Positions 61,271-64,000 of a DNA stretch of 64,000 nucleotides are shown here, piece by piece. The DNA is taken from the NCBI GenBank assembly GCA_965243615.1, contig CBDEVO010000003.1, positions 4,960,001 to 5,024,000 of the forward strand. The letters are read 5' to 3'. Under the pieces are notes generated by a model that did not search any database, was not told the origin of the DNA, and saw nothing but the letters and a program-made list of their open reading frames with translations. A program made the translations under genes and the position numbers. Every line of letters starts with the position of its first letter. The first letter of the stretch is position 1. The stretch is from JAJEEA01 sp965243615 (GTDB lineage: Bacteria > Acidobacteriota > Vicinamibacteria > Vicinamibacterales > UBA8438).

Positions 61271-62239
61271 GTGGCCGGGCGCGAGATTCGCATCGGCACC
61301 AGCGGTTGGCACTACCCGGGCGGGGCCGGAGCCTGGGACGGCGTCTTCTATCCGCCGCGCGGGCGCCGCCACCGGCCGGCCGGATTCGACGAGCTCGCCT
61401 GCTACGCGGAGCACTTCAACACGGTCGAGGTGAACTCGACCTTCTACGGCGTGCCCCGCCGCGCCGTCACCGAGGCCTGGGCCGCCCGTACCCCGGATGA
61501 CTTCTGCTTCTCCGTCAAGCTCTACCAGAAGTTCACCCACCCGAAGATGTTCGCGGCGGCCACCGGCAGCAGCGACACGCGGGTGGACCGCGGGGACGTC
61601 GAGCAGTTCCGCGACGCCATCGCGCCGCTCCAGGAGGCCGGCAAGATCGGCGCCCTGCTCGCCCAGTTCCCCGCCAGCTTCCGCAACGACACCGCCGCCC
61701 ACGACCACCTCGCGTGGCTCATCGAGGCGCTGTCCCCCTGCCCCGTCGCGGTCGAGCTGCGGCACCGGAGCTGGAGCGACGACGTCGCCGGCACCCTGCG
61801 GCTGCTGAACGGGCTCGGCGCCGCGTGGGTGCAGATCGACGAGCCGAAGTTCCGGCTGTCGATCGCCCAGAACCGGCTGCCGAACGTCGAGAGCTTCTAC
61901 TACATGCGGCTCCACGGCCGGAACGCCCGGAAGTGGTGGCGCCACGACCACGCCGAGGAGCGCTACGACTACCACTACTCGGCCGACGAGCTGCGCCCGT
62001 TCCGGGACACCGCCGACGCCGCCGCCCGCCTCGTCAAGCGGCTCTACCTCTACATGAACAACCACTTCGCCGCGAAGTCGGTGGCCAACGCGGCCACCCT
62101 GAAGCACCAGCTCGGCCTGGAGGTGCCCGGCACGTGGCGCGGGGAGATGGTGGCGCGCTATCCGGAGCTGGACGGCGTCGTCACGACGGGCTCGTCGCGG
62201 GCGCCGCTGCTGCCGATCGGTGGACCGGTGCGAGCGTGA
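61271..62239 (+). CDS. DUF72 (YecE-like) protein
   Basis: 322 residues from GTG 61271, directly after the previous stop. DUF72 motifs: IRIGTSGWHYPGGAGAWDGVFYP, FNTVEVNSTFYGVPRRAV, FCFSVKLYQKFTH, LLAQFPASFRND, AVELRHRSWSD, YYMRLHGRNARKW and RLYLYMNNHFAAKSV. The family has a TIM-barrel fold and sits near UvrA-, sugar- or Fe-S-related genes in other genomes; its activity is not defined. Complete in length. Cytoplasmic, no signal. Probably co-transcribed with the exported WEGDTLVV gene, which is odd for two proteins in different compartments. Confidence 0.88.
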   Translation: MAGREIRIGTSGWHYPGGAGAWDGVFYPPRGRRHRPAGFDELACYAEHFNTVEVNSTFYGVPRRAVTEAWAARTPDDFCFSVKLYQKFTHPKMFAAATGSSDTRVDRGDVEQFRDAIAPLQEAGKIGALLAQFPASFRNDTAAHDHLAWLIEALSPCPVAVELRHRSWSDDVAGTLRLLNGLGAAWVQIDEPKFRLSIAQNRLPNVESFYYMRLHGRNARKWWRHDHAEERYDYHYSADELRPFRDTADAAARLVKRLYLYMNNHFAAKSVANAATLKHQLGLEVPGTWRGEMVARYPELDGVVTTGSSRAPLLPIGGPVRA

Positions 62240-62289
62240 TGGGCGCTCCGGCAATGCACCCGTGGGATCCAGATTGCGAACTACAATCA

Positions 62290-62411
62290 GAGTTGTGGCC
62301 CGGCTGCACGTCGTCGTCTTCACCGAACGCGACAACCGCGTCCGCATCATCAGCTTGCGCAAGGCCAATCCAAGAGAGGAACAGCGCCATGCCCGGCAAC
62401 GTCGACCGTGA
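62290..62411 (+). pseudogene. BrnT toxin, C-terminal fragment
   Basis: About 35 codons ending at the stop at 62411 encode LHVVVFTERDNRVRIISLR and KANPREEQRHAR, the last strands and helix of a BrnT RelE-like toxin. The N-terminal two thirds are missing, so it cannot be active. It overlaps the BrnA start in the normal toxin-then-antitoxin order of BrnTA operons. Confidence 0.65.
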
Positions 62412-62737
62412 CCTCCAAGGGCTGACCTTCGACGAAAAACGCGGAACGATACGGCGAAGAAGCAGCCATCGCGGCAGGGATTGCCGCCGATCCGGATGCA
62501 AGAGAACTGACGGACGGTGATTTCGCCCGGATGCGTCCCGCGTCCGAGGTCATCCCGGCGATCGTCGATGCCTACCGTCGCACACGCGGCAAGCAGAAGG
62601 CGCCTGTCAAGGAACAGATCACCATTCGCCTCGATGCGGATGTCGTTGCGCACTTCCGCAACGAGGGACGCGGCTGGCAGACACGGCTCAATGCGGTGCT
62701 CCGTCGCGCCGTCTTCAAGACGGCCGACCGGGTGTGA
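62389..62737 (+). pseudogene. BrnA antitoxin with a one-base frameshift
   Basis: ATG 62389 (after AGAGAGGA) gives MPGNVDRDLQGLTFDEK and then loses phase in a run of A at about 62433. One added A continues in frame as NAERYGEEAAIAAGIAADP, DARELTDGDFARMRPASEV, and the ribbon-helix-helix QITIRLDADVVAHFRNEGRGWQTRLNAVLRR to the stop at 62737. The 3' part can be translated from ATG 62531 (68 residues), which keeps the DNA-binding helices. A residual repressor is thus possible, but its toxin is gone. Confidence 0.7.
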
Positions 62738-63153
62738 GCGGCGACGGGCCGGCGTTCTCGACGTGGTCGATGGACTCCGGGCCGATTCCAGCCTTGCGTG
62801 ACCTCCATTCAGCCCTCGCGAGTGCCGGCCCGGTGCCGGCGCCCGGCGCCCGCGTCGTGATCCGCGACGCGGAGTGGGTGATCCGCCGCGTCGACCGCTG
62901 CCCGGACGGCGGCTATCTGTTCGTGTGCGACGGCGTCTCGGAGCTCGTGCGGGAGCGCGAGGCTATCTTCCTCACCACCCTGGAGTCCGACATCCAGGTT
63001 CGCGATGCGCTTCGTCGGCAGGCGGGGAAGGAGCTTTTGGATGCTGCGAAGGAGTTGGCTGCGGCCGAGCTTCCACCAACGACCATGGAGGAGGTCCAGA
63101 GGGAAGTCGATGCCGTCCGGGCGGAGAGGCGCTGGCGTGCGGCTGGTGCTTGA
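62734..63153 (+). CDS. Chimeric protein: helicase-like N-terminus joined to an antitoxin-like tail
   Basis: 139 residues from GTG 62734, overlapping the BrnA stop by four bases. Residues about 36-90 (PAPGARVVIRDAEWVIRRVDR, FVCDGVSELVREREAIFLTTLESDIQV) resemble the N-terminal domain of large DISARM DrmD-like SNF2 helicases. From about residue 91 the sequence changes to VRDALRRQAGKELLDAAKEL, AAAELPPTTMEEVQREVDAVR, an antitoxin-like helical tail that overlaps the start of a PIN toxin remnant. It is probably a deletion fusion of two loci. Whether it is expressed is unknown; both parts are incomplete. Confidence 0.5.
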   Translation: MSGDGPAFSTWSMDSGPIPALRDLHSALASAGPVPAPGARVVIRDAEWVIRRVDRCPDGGYLFVCDGVSELVREREAIFLTTLESDIQVRDALRRQAGKELLDAAKELAAAELPPTTMEEVQREVDAVRAERRWRAAGA

Positions 63154-63568
63154 TACCAACGTGGTCGTGTCGGCACTTGAGGCGGACCACCCGAGCGACT
63201 GCTTGACTTGGCCGTGAGCAGCGAGAACGCCGTGTTCTCGAGCGCGGTCCTTCTCGAGGAACTGGCCGGAGTGCTCGAACGCGGAGAGTTCAGCGCAGCG
63301 TTGGCTTCGCGCGACCTCACCCCGGCGCTCCTGACCAGGCGGTACGGGGCGGTCACGACGCTGGTCGGACCGATGCCGGTGGATCGGGCCGTGCCGGCGG
63401 ACGCCGACGACGATCACGTGATAGGAGCGGCGTTGGGCGCGCGAGCGGATGCCATCGCAACCTCGATAGAAACCTGCTGGACCTGGATCCGTACCGCGGA
63501 ATCCGGATTCTCGCTCCGGCAGCGGTACTGGAGCTCGTGAACTTGCGGCAAGGCGGAACCCATGCGTG
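63137..63568 (+). pseudogene. PIN-domain toxin with two frameshifts
   Basis: GTG 63137 starts RLVLDTNVVVSAL in one phase. A second phase encodes PERLLDLAVSSENAVFSSAV, LLEELAGVLERGEFSAAL and DADDDHVIGAALGARADAIAT. A third encodes DRNLLDLDPYRGIRILAPAAVLELV to a stop at 63568. Together these make a COG1569-type PIN toxin of about 145 residues, so two small indels (near 63190 and 63470) broke it. It overlaps the antitoxin-like tail upstream and the next gene downstream. Confidence 0.7.
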
Positions 63569-64000
63569 ATCGAAGCGCAGACGAATCGCCGATGTCGGTC
63601 GGGACCGGGACGGTCCGAGCTCAGGGACCGCACACACCACCGTCTGCCTGGCTGGCGAGTGTCCTGCAAGCCCTGGCGGAGCTGGACGACGAGATCCTGG
63701 AGGACAACCTTCCGGAAATCAGGCCGTCCGTCAGGAAGGAGGCCGAGCGCGTCATCGTCGGCTTGGCGCGACACCCGTGGGCCCCGACGGTCTATCCCAC
63801 GCGGGATGCTGAGGTCGCCATCCACTTCAAGTCGCCGGATTCGCCCGATTCCGTCGTCGTCCTCCTGGACAATCACGGACGCGCCGAGTGCTACGCCTAC
63901 ACACATGGGCACAGTCGCCGCGCCCGCTACGACGCTTCGTCGGACCTCCCCGACGGGTTCGTCACGGAGCAGTTGGTGGCCCTGATGCCGCCGAGGGTGA
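63562..64000 (+). CDS. Hypothetical protein, 3' end off the window
   Basis: 146 codons from ATG 63562 to the right edge without a stop. After an N-terminal coil-like part, AWLASVLQALAELDDEILED leads to helices (VRKEAERVIVGLARHPW), then a beta-rich domain (TVYPTRDAEVAIHFKSPDSPDSVVVLLD, AECYAYTHGHSRRARYDASSDLPDGFV). A similar two-part pattern is known from proteins of unknown function often placed before a second small gene; I cannot name it. The start overlaps the PIN remnant by seven bases. Confidence 0.65.
   Translation, partial: MRDRSADESPMSVGTGTVRAQGPHTPPSAWLASVLQALAELDDEILEDNLPEIRPSVRKEAERVIVGLARHPWAPTVYPTRDAEVAIHFKSPDSPDSVVVLLDNHGRAECYAYTHGHSRRARYDASSDLPDGFVTEQLVALMPPRV

Noticed and set aside
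62734..63000. A working DISARM system
   Set aside because: Only a DrmD-like N-terminal stretch of about 60-90 residues is present, fused to an unrelated tail. No other DISARM gene is in the window.

Overview
The window is a high-GC (roughly 70%) bacterial chromosome segment that looks like an Acidobacteriota genome of the Vicinamibacteria type. Evidence for this is two DUF1592/DUF1552 pairs, secreted ankyrin-repeat proteins, a remnant of an acidobacterial-type (ADOP/FtsX-like) permease, and a family of exported proteins with a shared WEGDTLVV motif. The genus assignment is inference. No rRNA, tRNA or CRISPR array was seen.

Layout. 1-1544: start of a minus-strand TolB-like/CBM9-DUF5916 secreted protein. 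1875-5835: compact pcaHGBDC operon converting protocatechuate to 3-oxoadipate. 5916-16753: exported and respiratory-type genes (PD40 propeller, di-heme cytochrome, DUF1552, DUF1592, ankyrin, DUF6152, WEGDTLVV protein, DoxX). 16925-29476: mobile-element zone. An IS1595-type element of 2843 bp carries a beta-class DNA methyltransferase-HNH fusion and two small passengers. It sits inside the antitoxin gene of a PIN-toxin pair, with an 8-bp target duplication. Two tandem, non-identical ISNCY-type elements (about 97% identical transposases) share TAATTA junctions and split a low-GC gene. An IS1634-type element follows. Integrase and antitoxin pseudogenes lie between and beside these elements.

29534-39986: an enlarged NAD-dependent DNA ligase, an AbiEi/AbiEii-type toxin-antitoxin pair with a palindromic operator, and a 1753-residue exonuclease-RecQ-UvrD fusion helicase. 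This looks like a DNA repair or defence neighbourhood. 40017-49647: TPR protein, octaheme cytochrome plus small membrane partner, a four-repeat surface protein, a heme/copper monooxygenase-like protein, and a LinB-like haloalkane dehalogenase with all catalytic residues. 49811-58258: phosphatase and a second ankyrin-DUF1552-DUF1592-WEGDTLVV-DUF4159 cluster that parallels the first. 58303-64000: an intact VapBC pair, an NTF2-like protein with a terminator, a third WEGDTLVV protein, DUF72, and a row of frameshifted toxin-antitoxin remnants (BrnT, BrnA, PIN).

Themes. Catabolism of aromatics and possibly halogenated compounds sits beside duplicated periplasmic heme-protein clusters. The accessory parts are dominated by toxin-antitoxin loci: seven are recognisable, of which only two appear intact (AbiE-type and VapBC). 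The others are broken by IS insertion, truncation or single-base homopolymer deletions.
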